Positions 27,106-35,350 of a stretch of DNA of 64,000 bases are shown piece after piece. This stretch comes from Polyangia bacterium. Lineage in GTDB: Bacteria; Myxococcota_A; Polyangia; Fen-1088. The stretch spans positions 33,172 to 97,171 of the forward strand of contig DATATI010000053.1 in assembly GCA_036268875.1 (NCBI GenBank). The letters run 5' to 3'. The translations under genes were made by a program, and so were the position numbers. The notes beneath the pieces are model-generated. The model was not told where the DNA came from. It saw only the letters and a program-made list of their open reading frames with translations, and did no database searches. How positions within the stretch are numbered: position 1 is the first letter of the stretch; each line of letters begins with the position of its first letter.

Positions 27106-28013
27106 TTCCGAGTACCGGTGGCGTTGCCGCCAGAGAGTCTGTCGGGCGGACAGCGCGCCGGCGGATCCCGGTCGACGCCGCCATCGGGGGTGGCCAAGCG
27201 ATCCAGCGCGGCGACGATGGCCGCGGCGGAATTCTGGGCCTCGGACGACGAATCCAATTCGGCGCGCAAGGCCTGGATGATCCCCCGGCGGTCGCGCACG
27301 CTGAGGCGGCGGTCGCAGACGATCTGATCCAGGCGCAGCGGCAGCTCGACGGTGCTGCGCTGAACATCATCGGCATGGGCGCGACCGGCCATGCGAATGC
27401 GCAACTCGCGCGTGGCGGTGAGGAAACGCGCCTTGGCGTAACGATACGGATCCTTGCCCGACATCCGCATCACCTCGTCGGTCACGTCGGCGACGCCACT
27501 GGCCCCAACCACCACGGCGGCGGCGTCGAAGAAACAGGGGCGCGGATACTGACAAGCCTCACGTGTGTCCGGCCGGAAACGCGACACGGAGGTGGCGGGG
27601 TATCGCGTCTCGTCGACGATCGGATCGGGCGGCGGCGCCTTCGGATCTTTTCTCCCGCGGCCAAGAATCACCCCTTGCAGTGTCGGCACATTGCCGGGCG
27701 CGCTTTGCGGCACGATCGGAACAAAGTGCAGCGCGCTGACGTGCTTGTCGTGAAAAGAAACCGTGCCGTCGCGGGCGATGCGCGCCTTGAAGCCCGAGGC
27801 GTCGTAAAGCAGATCGCCGCTGCTGTCCTTGGCCCGCTCCAGCCGGTATTGATCGGCGGTGGGCTCGCGGGTGGTGGGCGTGCTGGTGGGTGGCCGCAAC
27901 AGCGACGGTGGCCGGGGCGGCGGCGCGGCGGCCGATTTCTCCGGCGACGCCGGCTGGTCGGCGACGTCCAGCGCCAGCAGCGCCAGCGTCAGGAACGTGA
28001 ATGCGCAAGCCAT
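27102..28013 (-). CDS. Secreted protein of unknown function
   Basis: A 303-residue protein with a short signal peptide (MACAFTFLTLALLALDVA), a Pro/Thr-rich stretch, then a probable beta-rich core (LLYDASGFKARIARDGTVSF) and a helical C-terminus (DRRGIIQALRAELDSSSEAQ). No family is recognised. It overlaps the methyltransferase gene by 4 nt and is probably co-transcribed with it. Confidence 0.75.
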   Translation of the reverse strand: MACAFTFLTLALLALDVADQPASPEKSAAAPPPRPPSLLRPPTSTPTTREPTADQYRLERAKDSSGDLLYDASGFKARIARDGTVSFHDKHVSALHFVPIVPQSAPGNVPTLQGVILGRGRKDPKAPPPDPIVDETRYPATSVSRFRPDTREACQYPRPCFFDAAAVVVGASGVADVTDEVMRMSGKDPYRYAKARFLTATRELRIRMAGRAHADDVQRSTVELPLRLDQIVCDRRLSVRDRRGIIQALRAELDSSSEAQNSAAAIVAALDRLATPDGGVDRDPPARCPPDRLSGGNATGTRK

Positions 28014-28152
28014 AGTGTCTCTATCGACATAGGGATAGTCGCGTCGGGATGCCAGGGCCAGTGTCCTGGAAATGAAATTTTTCTCTGCGCATGGGCGTCA
28101 AAAACTTCGGCTGACCTAACCAAAAAAAACCAACTCTGATAAGGGAAAGCTT

Positions 28153-28749
28153 ATGACCAAGACACTGGGAGCGTGCACTCTGGCAATTTTCTTGGCCTCG
28201 GCGTGCGGCGGGGGCAGCGACACCCTGTCCACGGGAATCCCGCCCAACACCAGCCTGGGCAACCTGACCCCCGAACAGAACCAGAAGCTGTGCGTGGCCA
28301 GCGAGACGTTCCTCCGGACCAAGGTGGAAACGCTGTCCTGCCTGATCCAGGCGCTGGTGCCGGCCTCGCTGGCCGCCAGCACGGACGTGGCGCGCATGCA
28401 GTGCAAGACCGCGTACAACGCCTGCGTGTCGCAGCTGGCCACCAGCAGCGGCGGATCGGCGGACGGCGGCACGTCCTCCACCACCACTTGCAAGATGCCG
28501 ACCGCATCGTGCACGGCCACCGTCGGAGAATTCGAGACCTGCTTGAACGACAGCTCGGCCGCTTACGACAATCTGCAAGGCACCCTGCCCAGCTGCGACG
28601 AGCTGCACCTTCCGTTGATGATCGACTCCAGCGTCGGCAGCACTGTTACCGAGCCCGCCTCCTGCACCAAGCTGAGCAGCGAGTGCCCCGACATCACCAG
28701 CAGCAGCAGCGGCGGCAGCTCCAGCGGCGACGGCGGCACGAAGAAGTAA
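28153..28749 (+). CDS. Small Cys-rich lipoprotein
   Basis: A 198-residue lipoprotein (lipobox ASAC, Cys18) with about ten further Cys residues scattered through a helical body and a Ser/Gly-rich end. AGGGAAAG precedes the ATG. Pairs of Cys in the mature part (KLC...LSC, MQC...NAC, TTC...ASC) suggest disulfides. No family is recognised. It stands alone, divergent from the secreted-protein gene. Confidence 0.75.
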   Translation: MTKTLGACTLAIFLASACGGGSDTLSTGIPPNTSLGNLTPEQNQKLCVASETFLRTKVETLSCLIQALVPASLAASTDVARMQCKTAYNACVSQLATSSGGSADGGTSSTTTCKMPTASCTATVGEFETCLNDSSAAYDNLQGTLPSCDELHLPLMIDSSVGSTVTEPASCTKLSSECPDITSSSSGGSSSGDGGTKK

Positions 28750-28823
28750 GCGGCGGCGCCCGCCACAAACCGACGGCGTGCCGCCGGCGGCGGAGTATCA
28801 TTCGCCGCACCAAGGAGAAGACG

Positions 28824-29825
28824 ATGACGGAACAGCTGTCCGAAACCCGCCCGGTGAAGCTGGGCGCGACGGGACCGACGGTTTTTCCGCTGGGTCTCGG
28901 CTGCATGGGCATGTCCGGGACGTATGGCGCCACCGACGACGCCGAGAGCGTCCGCACCATCCAGGCAGCCATCGATCGCGGCGTCACGTTGATCGACACC
29001 GGTGACTTTTACGGCATGGGCCACAACGAGCTCATCATCGGCCGTGCCATCGCCGGCCGCCGCGACAAGATTTTTCTTTCGGTGAAGTTCGGCGCCCTGC
29101 GCGGGCCAGACGGAAGCTGGCAGGGCCTGGACACGCGCCCGGCCGCGGTGAAGAACTTTCTCGCCTACACCCTCAAGCGCCTCGGTGTCGAGGCCATCGA
29201 CATCTACCGGCCGTCGCGGCTGGATCCGAACGTTCCGATCGAGGACACCGTCGGGGCCATCGCCGAAATGGTCAAGGCCGGCTATGTCCGCCACATCGGA
29301 TTGTCGGAGGTCGGCGTCGAGACCCTGCGCCGCGCCCGCCAGCTGCATCCCATCGTCGATCTGCAGATCGAATACTCGCTGGCCAGCCGGCGGCCGGAGG
29401 CGACGATCTTTCCCGCCCTGAAAGAGCTGGGCGTCGGCGCCACGCTGTACGGGGTTTTCTCGCGCGGCTTGCTCACCGGCAGCGGGCCCAAAGGGCCGCG
29501 CGACCTGCGCAATCACCTGCCCCGCTTTCAAAGCGACAACCGCGCCCAAAACAGCGACCTCGCCCTGCGCCTGCAGGCCTTCGCCGCCGAGCGCGGCATG
29601 ACCGCGGGCCAGGCGGCGATCGCCTGGGTGCGGGCGCGGCAGCCGACGCTCCTGCCCTTGATCGGACCCAAGACCGTCGCGCAGCTTGACGATGCGTTGG
29701 GCGCCCTGGCGTGCCCGCTGTCCCCGGACGACGTGGTGGCGCTGGAGCGGGCGTTGCCCGAGGATGCCGTGGCCGGCTCTCGCTATGGCGCCGAACAGAT
29801 GCGCGGCCTGGACAGCGAGCGATAG
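28824..29825 (+). CDS. Aldo/keto reductase with altered active site
   Basis: The 333-residue protein has the AKR barrel. It opens with LGLGCMGMSGTYG; the first catalytic motif is IDTGDFYGMGHNE (Asp58, Tyr63) and the catalytic Lys lies in LSVKFG (Lys88). In the usual fourth motif (YxQHRVDPxVPIEDT) this protein has IYRPSRLDPNVPIEDT, so the catalytic His is Ser131. The C-terminal NADP-binding part (LLPLIGPKTVAQLDDAL) is intact. Start chosen by AAGGAGAAG just upstream. Activity may be reduced or altered. Confidence 0.88.
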   Translation: MTEQLSETRPVKLGATGPTVFPLGLGCMGMSGTYGATDDAESVRTIQAAIDRGVTLIDTGDFYGMGHNELIIGRAIAGRRDKIFLSVKFGALRGPDGSWQGLDTRPAAVKNFLAYTLKRLGVEAIDIYRPSRLDPNVPIEDTVGAIAEMVKAGYVRHIGLSEVGVETLRRARQLHPIVDLQIEYSLASRRPEATIFPALKELGVGATLYGVFSRGLLTGSGPKGPRDLRNHLPRFQSDNRAQNSDLALRLQAFAAERGMTAGQAAIAWVRARQPTLLPLIGPKTVAQLDDALGALACPLSPDDVVALERALPEDAVAGSRYGAEQMRGLDSER

Positions 29826-29842
29826 CGACCCATAGTCAGCCG

Positions 29843-30637
29843 TCAACCGGCGACGCCGCTGGCGGCCAGCGACGGCGCCGCTGGCTCTTCTGTTTCCAGC
29901 GGAATCAGGCGGACGAAACGCGGCGCCGGCGGAACGCCGTCGGCGGGCGCCGCGCGCGCCAGTGCCAGCCAGTGCGTGGACGACGGCCGCCAGAGCTGAA
30001 ACTGCCAGCGTGCGGGCCGATTCGGCGCCGCCGCATGTGGCGCAACCGCGGGATCCAGCCGCGCGGCGATCGCCTGGCCGGCCAGCGTGAACGCCGCGCA
30101 GTCAAGCGGCAGCGACAGCCCTCGTCCCAGCGCCTTGAGGTACGACTCCTTCAACGTCCACAGGGCCAAAAATAAATCCCGCCGCTGTTCGCCGTCGCAG
30201 GCGCGCAACGCGTGCGTCTCTGCGACGGCGAAGTTACGCCCGGCGATGGCCAGCGCGTCGTCGACCATCCGGACCTGCTCGACGTCGACGGCCGCCCGGG
30301 CTTCGCCGCTGACCAGACAGGCGATCAGCCCCGCCGTGTGCGACACGCTGAAAGCGGGCGCCGCGATCCCCTCCGGCCCGCACACCGTCGGCCGCCCGTG
30401 CCGGTCGGCGACGAACCGCCAGTCGACCGGCGCGACCGGCGCAAACCGGGACAGCGCCGCCCGCACCAGCGCGCGCGTCACCGCGAAGGCCTGGCGATCG
30501 CGGGCGAACACAAACCGCGCCTGGCGGGCGCGTTCGTCCACGGTCAGCAGTGCTTCATAGCGGGCCAGCCGTTGCGCATCGTCGCCCACCGCCGGATCGA
30601 CCAGAAAGACCTGGTCCGGGATCGTCGCTGTCGCCAC
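29843..30637 (-). CDS. 4'-phosphopantetheinyl transferase, Sfp type
   Basis: About 264 residues. All Sfp-family blocks are visible: RHGRPTV, FSVSHTAGLIACLVS, the Mg-binding AAVDVEQV, and LWTLKESYLKALGRGL (WxxKEsxxK). It transfers phosphopantetheine from CoA to carrier domains of polyketide, peptide or fatty-acid synthases. No such synthase lies in the window, so it would serve clusters elsewhere. GTG at 30637 is chosen, 13 nt after the pyrophosphatase stop; upstream of it the frame runs inside that gene. Confidence 0.9.
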   Translation of the reverse strand: MATATIPDQVFLVDPAVGDDAQRLARYEALLTVDERARQARFVFARDRQAFAVTRALVRAALSRFAPVAPVDWRFVADRHGRPTVCGPEGIAAPAFSVSHTAGLIACLVSGEARAAVDVEQVRMVDDALAIAGRNFAVAETHALRACDGEQRRDLFLALWTLKESYLKALGRGLSLPLDCAAFTLAGQAIAARLDPAVAPHAAAPNRPARWQFQLWRPSSTHWLALARAAPADGVPPAPRFVRLIPLETEEPAAPSLAASGVAG

Positions 30638-30650
30638 GAACGTGCGCCGG

Positions 30651-31190
30651 CTAGGGTTTGTCCCACGCCGCGCGGGCGCGATAACCCTGGGCGGCAGCGC
30701 GAATGACCTCCAGCGCGTGCTCGCGACCGTACGGTTCCTCGACCTCGCTGAGCTTGCCTTCCAGAACCTTGTACTCCTCGAAAAAGTGGCGCAGCTCGAC
30801 CATGAAGTGAGGCGGCAGATCCTTGCCGTCCTGATAGTGCGCCACCGCCGGATCATCGACGGCCACGGCGACGATCTTGTCGTCGACCCCCTTGTCGTCG
30901 CGCATGGCGATGCCGCCCACCGCCCGCGCCCGCACGATGGTCAGCGGAAACACCGGCTCTTGCATCAACACCAGCACGTCCAGCGGATCGCCGTCACCGG
31001 CGTGGGTCTGCGGGATGAACCCGTAGCTGGCCGGATAGTGCACCGCCGAATAAAGCACGCGATCCAGCATCAAAAGTCCGGTCCGCTTGTCGATCTCGTA
31101 CTTCAGCTTCGAGCCCTTGGGGATCTCGATGACGACGGGAAAGTACTGTTCGATGCGATCGGGCAGCGCGATGTCGTGAAGCGGGTGCAC
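30651..31190 (-). CDS. ppa: Inorganic pyrophosphatase, family I
   Basis: A 179-residue soluble pyrophosphatase. The metal-binding signature is [11 protein letters not shown], with [15 protein letters not shown] near the N-terminus and [12 protein letters not shown] further on. It hydrolyses pyrophosphate released by biosynthesis. GTG start at 31190. The PPTase gene follows closely on the same strand. Confidence 0.95.
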   Translation of the reverse strand: MHPLHDIALPDRIEQYFPVVIEIPKGSKLKYEIDKRTGLLMLDRVLYSAVHYPASYGFIPQTHAGDGDPLDVLVLMQEPVFPLTIVRARAVGGIAMRDDKGVDDKIVAVAVDDPAVAHYQDGKDLPPHFMVELRHFFEEYKVLEGKLSEVEEPYGREHALEVIRAAAQGYRARAAWDKP

Positions 31191-31233
31191 GCGCCGACGA
31201 TAGCACGCCGGATCGCGCGCCCCAGGCCGTCGG

Positions 31234-31764
31234 TTACAGCGAAACGGTCAGCACCGCCTGCCCGGCCACAGTGGTGTCCACCGTGGGCGACGTCCCCGTC
31301 CCCACCGCCTGAACGAAGGCGCCGGCGCTCACGTACGGCAGCAGGTCGACGTCGCTGGTTGCCTTCAGGGTCATCTGGCGCGCGCCTTTGGCCGGCGCGC
31401 CGGCGGCCAGCTGGCGGGTGAGCAGCGTCGACGACGACGGCGCGACGACCGTCAACGTCAGCTCCGTGAGAAAATCCAGCGTGGCGTCGGCGGGCGCGGT
31501 CACGGTCAGCGTCAGGTGGTTCAGCTTCACCGAGTCAGCCAGACCAGCGTCGCCGGGCAGATCGCTGGAATTGAGGGCAATCTGCGACATCACCACCGTC
31601 GCCGGCACGCCCGCGGCGGCGGCAGCGGGATTGCCGGGCACCACCTGCGGCGCGATGTCGACGGTGGTGTCGAACGAGATCAGGCCACACCCATCGACGG
31701 CGCCCACAGCGGTGAACAGAAGGGCCGTCCGCAGGGCGCGGAAAAACAAACGCGTGGTGGACAT
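31234..31764 (-). CDS. Beta-rich lipoprotein of unknown function
   Basis: A 176-residue lipoprotein (lipobox VDGC) with a mature part rich in alternating strands ([30 protein letters not shown]), probably one beta-sandwich. GGAGG precedes the ATG. It lies downstream of a broken lipoprotein gene, from which a strong hairpin separates it. No family is recognised. Confidence 0.75.
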   Translation of the reverse strand: MSTTRLFFRALRTALLFTAVGAVDGCGLISFDTTVDIAPQVVPGNPAAAAAGVPATVVMSQIALNSSDLPGDAGLADSVKLNHLTLTVTAPADATLDFLTELTLTVVAPSSSTLLTRQLAAGAPAKGARQMTLKATSDVDLLPYVSAGAFVQAVGTGTSPTVDTTVAGQAVLTVSL

Positions 31765-31775
31765 GAAGCCTCCGA

Positions 31776-31828
31776 ACGAAAAGGTGGGGCCGATCGGGCG
31801 CGCGCCAACCCGCGCCCGCCCGATCGGC
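31776..31828 (-). terminator. Perfect 12-bp inverted repeat, probable terminator
   Basis: GCCGATCGGGCG (31789-31800) and CGCCCGATCGGC (31817-31828) form a perfect 12-bp stem with a 16-nt loop. On the minus strand it follows the broken lipoprotein gene and is followed a few bases later by CTTTTC. It also overlaps the leader of the next gene, so it could attenuate rather than fully stop transcription. Confidence 0.55.
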
Positions 31829-31836
31829 GTTGGTGT

Positions 31837-32367
31837 TTATCGATCGCGCGCCCGCGGGCGGCGCGGCCGGGTCTTGCGGGTGGTCGCCGTCGTGGCCACC
31901 TTCATGCTCCGCGCCGCCACCCAGGTGAATGCCGCCGGCGGGCAAAGTGATGGCCGCACCGTCCCCTGTCGCCTGGCCGCCGGTCGTCGCGAACACCAGC
32001 GTGTGCATCACGCCGTCGAAGCGCGTTTCAGTGATCGTCCCGGCGGTGGGCCACCGGCAAGTGCCGTCCCCGCGGTCGTGATCGAGCGTGCCGTTCAACG
32101 TGCGCAGCGGCGACCCGCCAGAGTCGTCGAAGCTCTCGCTGAACTGGCCGGTCAGGCGCGTGCATTTGGTGGTGGCGCCGCTGGCATCGCGAGCGGTGCG
32201 CGCGATGTCGTACGTCTTGGTCTGCGAAAATTACTTGGCCGCCGGATCGCGCCACTGCCGGTGTCGGCCCCACATCCGGCCACCATCGTCATGCCCGCCG
32301 TCAAGCCCGCCCAGCGCCAAAGAAACCCCGATCGGCCCCAAGCTGTCGATTTTCCGCGATCATTCAT
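31837..32367 (-). pseudogene. Lipoprotein gene with frame breaks
   Basis: The gene has a good start (AGGAG eight bases before the ATG at 32367) and a lipoprotein signal ending MVAGC. After GAIRRPSNF the frame goes out of register at a TTTT run near 32230. The next frame continues sensibly: QTKTYDIARTARDASG, LTGQFSESFDDSGGSP and ITETRFDGVMHTLVFATTGG. A second shift near 31890 would bring it to a TAA at 31837, just before the hairpin. Without it, the frame would overrun the next gene by 230 nt. Either the gene is decayed or the assembly has two indel errors. Function unknown. Confidence 0.65.
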
Positions 32368-32536
32368 CTCGCCACTCCTTTCGTCCCCCCCTTGTGGGAC
32401 CGGACGGCGGATTAGCCGCCGGCGAAAGAGGCAGCTTTTGGCGGCCAGGCGCCGTGCGGCGGGGGCGAAAAGAAAATGACGGGGGCGCGGTCGATTTTTG
32501 TAACTTTTGGGCCCCTGCCTCCGACTAACGAAGACC

Positions 32537-33760
32537 ATGGCACCGGCCGCCAATCCCGCTCTTTCGCCGAAGGACGAGCACGATCTGGTGTCGGCCTGCA
32601 CGCGCGGCGATCGCGACGCGCAGAGCCGCCTGTTCCGCGCCGAGGTCCAGCGCGTGCACGGCCTTTTGCACCGCGTGCTGGGCGCCAGCAATGCGCTGGA
32701 CGATCTGATCCAGGAATCGTTCATGCGCATTTTCCGATCGCTGCCCACCTTCCGCGGCGAGGCGCAGCTGTCGACCTGGATCGGGCGCATCGTCTTACGG
32801 GTGGCTTACGAACATCTGCGCGCCGGTGGGCCGGTCTCCGCTCGATTGGAGGCGGTCCCTGATCTTTCATCCGACGATCCCGACGCCGAAGCGCAGCTGC
32901 TGGCGCGCGAGGGCCTGCGGCGGCTGTACGGCATTCTCGATCGCCTGGACGCCCGGCAGCGCATCGCCTTCAGCCTGCACGTGGTCGACGGTCGGCCGGC
33001 GCAAGAGGTGGCGGCGCCGATGGCGGCGTCGCTGGTCGCGACCAAGACGCGCATCTGGCGCGCGCGCCGCGAGGTGGACAAGCGCGCGCGTCTGGATCCG
33101 CTGCTGCAGCCCTACCTCAGCGACGGGAGGCCCGTCATGAAGGCCCAGCGTCGCCCGCCGGTCCCGCCGCTGTCCGAAGCGGCGGTGGCTCGACTGGAAC
33201 GGCAGGTCTTCGCCGGGATGGACGGCGCGCCGTTGTCGGACGCTCCGGCGCGGCGGCCGTCGCGCTGGTGGTACGGCATCGCCTTCGCCACCGCCGCGGT
33301 GGGCGCCTTCGCGGTGGTGACGGTGCGCCACTTTCGCACCGCCGACGACGATGGCGGCGCGCGCGGCGCCCGCATCACCACCGCCGCCGCCAGCTCGCAC
33401 GTCACGCTGGAAGGCGCGGTGGTCGACGTGGCCCCGCAGTCGGCCATTCGCTTTGGCGCCGAGAGCGGCGACGGTGTGGCGGTGGTGCTGGAACGCGGCG
33501 CCGTCACCTGCGAGGTGGCGCCGCGCTCGCACCGCGCGCCGTTCGTGGTGCAAGCCGGCGGCACGCGCGTGACCGTCATCGGCACGCGCTTCCGCGTCCA
33601 GCGCGTCGGCGCGCACGCCAGCGTCTTCGTCGATCACGGCACCGTCGAGGTCGGCGACGGCGGCCTGACCCAGATCCTGCACGCCGGCGATCGCTACCAG
33701 CCGGCCGCGGACGAGCAGAGCGGCGACGTGGTGCCGGCCGCGCCGACGCCCGCCCGCTGA
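32537..33760 (+). CDS. ECF sigma factor fused in frame to a FecR-like anti-sigma domain
   Basis: The single 407-residue frame encodes an ECF sigma factor (region 2 LLHRVLGASNALDDLIQESF, about 43-62; region 4 LDARQRIAFSLHVVDG to about 180). It continues with no stop into a FecR-type protein: cytoplasmic part from Met201, membrane helix about 245-263 and FecR motifs (SAIRFGAESGDGVAV, TRVTVIGTRFRVQ). At the joint, GGGAGG followed six bases later by ATG (33137) is a good internal start, so a separate FecR protein could also be made. At the homologous locus (22491-24358) the two are separate overlapping genes. An indel near the joint must be excluded. Confidence 0.8.
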   Translation: MAPAANPALSPKDEHDLVSACTRGDRDAQSRLFRAEVQRVHGLLHRVLGASNALDDLIQESFMRIFRSLPTFRGEAQLSTWIGRIVLRVAYEHLRAGGPVSARLEAVPDLSSDDPDAEAQLLAREGLRRLYGILDRLDARQRIAFSLHVVDGRPAQEVAAPMAASLVATKTRIWRARREVDKRARLDPLLQPYLSDGRPVMKAQRRPPVPPLSEAAVARLERQVFAGMDGAPLSDAPARRPSRWWYGIAFATAAVGAFAVVTVRHFRTADDDGGARGARITTAAASSHVTLEGAVVDVAPQSAIRFGAESGDGVAVVLERGAVTCEVAPRSHRAPFVVQAGGTRVTVIGTRFRVQRVGAHASVFVDHGTVEVGDGGLTQILHAGDRYQPAADEQSGDVVPAAPTPAR

Positions 33761-33813
33761 CGCTCGCACCAGCCATCGTCTCGGCGCCGCCGCTTCATCG
33801 TCGCGCCGTAGCG

Positions 33814-34227
33814 GTGAACCGCCCGCACACGGAACGCGCCGACGTCGCGGCCCCACACGCCGACGGCGACCACGGCGGCGATCGTCAGTCGACGCCCGCG
33901 CCGGCGCCCACCGAAGCGCCAGAGGCGGCGGTGGAGAATCCGAAGGCACCGATCGTCGCGCCGGTCGTTCGTCTCACCGTGGCCCAGATTTTTGAAAGCG
34001 CGGCTCGCCGGGAATCCAGCGACCCCGAAGCCGCGCTGGCCATCTATGCGCAGCTGGCCGCCGGCGACGGCTCCTGGGCCGCCGACGCGTTGTTCGCGCA
34101 AGGCTGCTTGGAAATGGAGCGCGGCCACCATGATCAGGCGCGTGCGCTGCTGACGGCGTACCTGCCCCGTTTCCCCGGCGGCCTGAACGCCGACGACGCG
34201 CACCGCCTGCTGCAAAGGCTGCGCTGA
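33814..34227 (+). CDS. TPR-like segment, probably the displaced C-terminus of the FecR protein
   Basis: From about 33760 to 34227 a different frame encodes a Pro/Ala linker and then TPR-like helices (ARRESSDPEAALAIYAQLA, LFAQGCLEMERGHHDQARAL). The FecR protein at 23126-24358 has exactly this tail in the same polypeptide. No ribosome site precedes the GTG at 33814, so a one-base shift near 33750 is more likely than an independent gene. The start given is only nominal. Confidence 0.5.
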   Translation: MNRPHTERADVAAPHADGDHGGDRQSTPAPAPTEAPEAAVENPKAPIVAPVVRLTVAQIFESAARRESSDPEAALAIYAQLAAGDGSWAADALFAQGCLEMERGHHDQARALLTAYLPRFPGGLNADDAHRLLQRLR

Positions 34228-34333
34228 TCGGACGATGAGTCTGGTGGCCGTAGCCGAACGCCGGCTGGACCAGAAAGAGGAACCCAAAAGACACCCCTAG
34301 GCCGCGGGTTCGCAATCTCGTAGGTTGCGGGAT

Positions 34334-35257
34334 ATGCGACTAGGCATTGACCTTGGGGGAACCAAGATCGAAGGCATCGTCCTCGGCGGCGACGGTGCGG
34401 TGCTGGCCAGCCAGCGCGTGGCCACCCCGACCGACAGCTATGCGGCGGTGCTGACCGCGATCGCCGCGCTGGTGACAGAGCTGGAAAAATCGGCCGGCCA
34501 GCGCTGCTCGGTGGGAGTGGGAACGCCTGGGTTTCTCTCGCCGCGCACCGGGCTGATTTCCAATTCGAACCTCACCACGCTGAATGGCCACGCCGTCGAT
34601 CGCGATCTGTCGGAGGCCATCGGGCGTCCGGTGCGTCTCGACAACGACGCCAACTGCTTCGTGCTGTCCGAGGCCACTGACGGCGCGGCGGCGGCGCCGT
34701 CGGGCCAAGCTGGAGCCACCGCCATCGATGTGGTCTTCGGCGCCACCCTGGGCACCGGCGTGGGCGGCGGCATCGTGATCAACGGCCGCGTCCTCGGTGG
34801 CGCCAACGGAGCCGCCGCCGAATGGAGCCACACCACCCTGCCGTTTCTGGTGCCGACCGAAAAGTCGCCCTACCCCTGTTTCTGCGGGCGGCCGAACTGC
34901 ATCGAATCGTTTGTCTCGGGCCGCGGCCTGGCCGGCGCGTACACCGAAGTGGCCGGCAAGACCATCCCCGGCCCCGAGGTCGGCCGCCTGGCCGCCGCCG
35001 GTGACGCGCCGGCCGGCCGGGCCTTCGAGCTTTACGCCGACCGCCTGGCCCGCGCACTGGCCGGGGTGATCAACCTGCTGGACCCGCGCATCATCGTCCT
35101 CGGTGGCGGCGTGTCGAACAACGCGCGCCTGTTCGAACTGGTGCCGCGCCTGTGGAACCAGTACCGCGTCGCCGACGGCCTGCGCACGGACCTGGTGCCG
35201 GCGCGCCACGGCGATGCCAGCGGGGTGCGCGGCGCCGCCTGCCTTTGGCCGATTTGA
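34334..35257 (+). CDS. ROK-family sugar kinase, fructokinase-like
   Basis: The 307-residue protein has the ATP site LGIDLGGTKIEGIVL, the substrate loop LDNDANCFVLSEA and the ROK zinc site (EWSH plus CFCGRPNCIES, CxCGxxxC). The spacing and the sequence around EWSHTTLPF and CIESFVSGRGL resemble Mak-type fructokinases, so phosphorylation of fructose (or mannose/glucose) is likely. The ATG at 34334 is preferred over the TTG at 34325. It stands alone. Confidence 0.9.
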   Translation: MRLGIDLGGTKIEGIVLGGDGAVLASQRVATPTDSYAAVLTAIAALVTELEKSAGQRCSVGVGTPGFLSPRTGLISNSNLTTLNGHAVDRDLSEAIGRPVRLDNDANCFVLSEATDGAAAAPSGQAGATAIDVVFGATLGTGVGGGIVINGRVLGGANGAAAEWSHTTLPFLVPTEKSPYPCFCGRPNCIESFVSGRGLAGAYTEVAGKTIPGPEVGRLAAAGDAPAGRAFELYADRLARALAGVINLLDPRIIVLGGGVSNNARLFELVPRLWNQYRVADGLRTDLVPARHGDASGVRGAACLWPI

Positions 35258-35350
35258 GCCGGAAAAATCCCCACGAAATGGTCCGCCCAGCCGACCGGGC
35301 GCAGGCCAGAATCTGGATCGCGAACGTGTTACGATCTTGGCGGGACGTTG

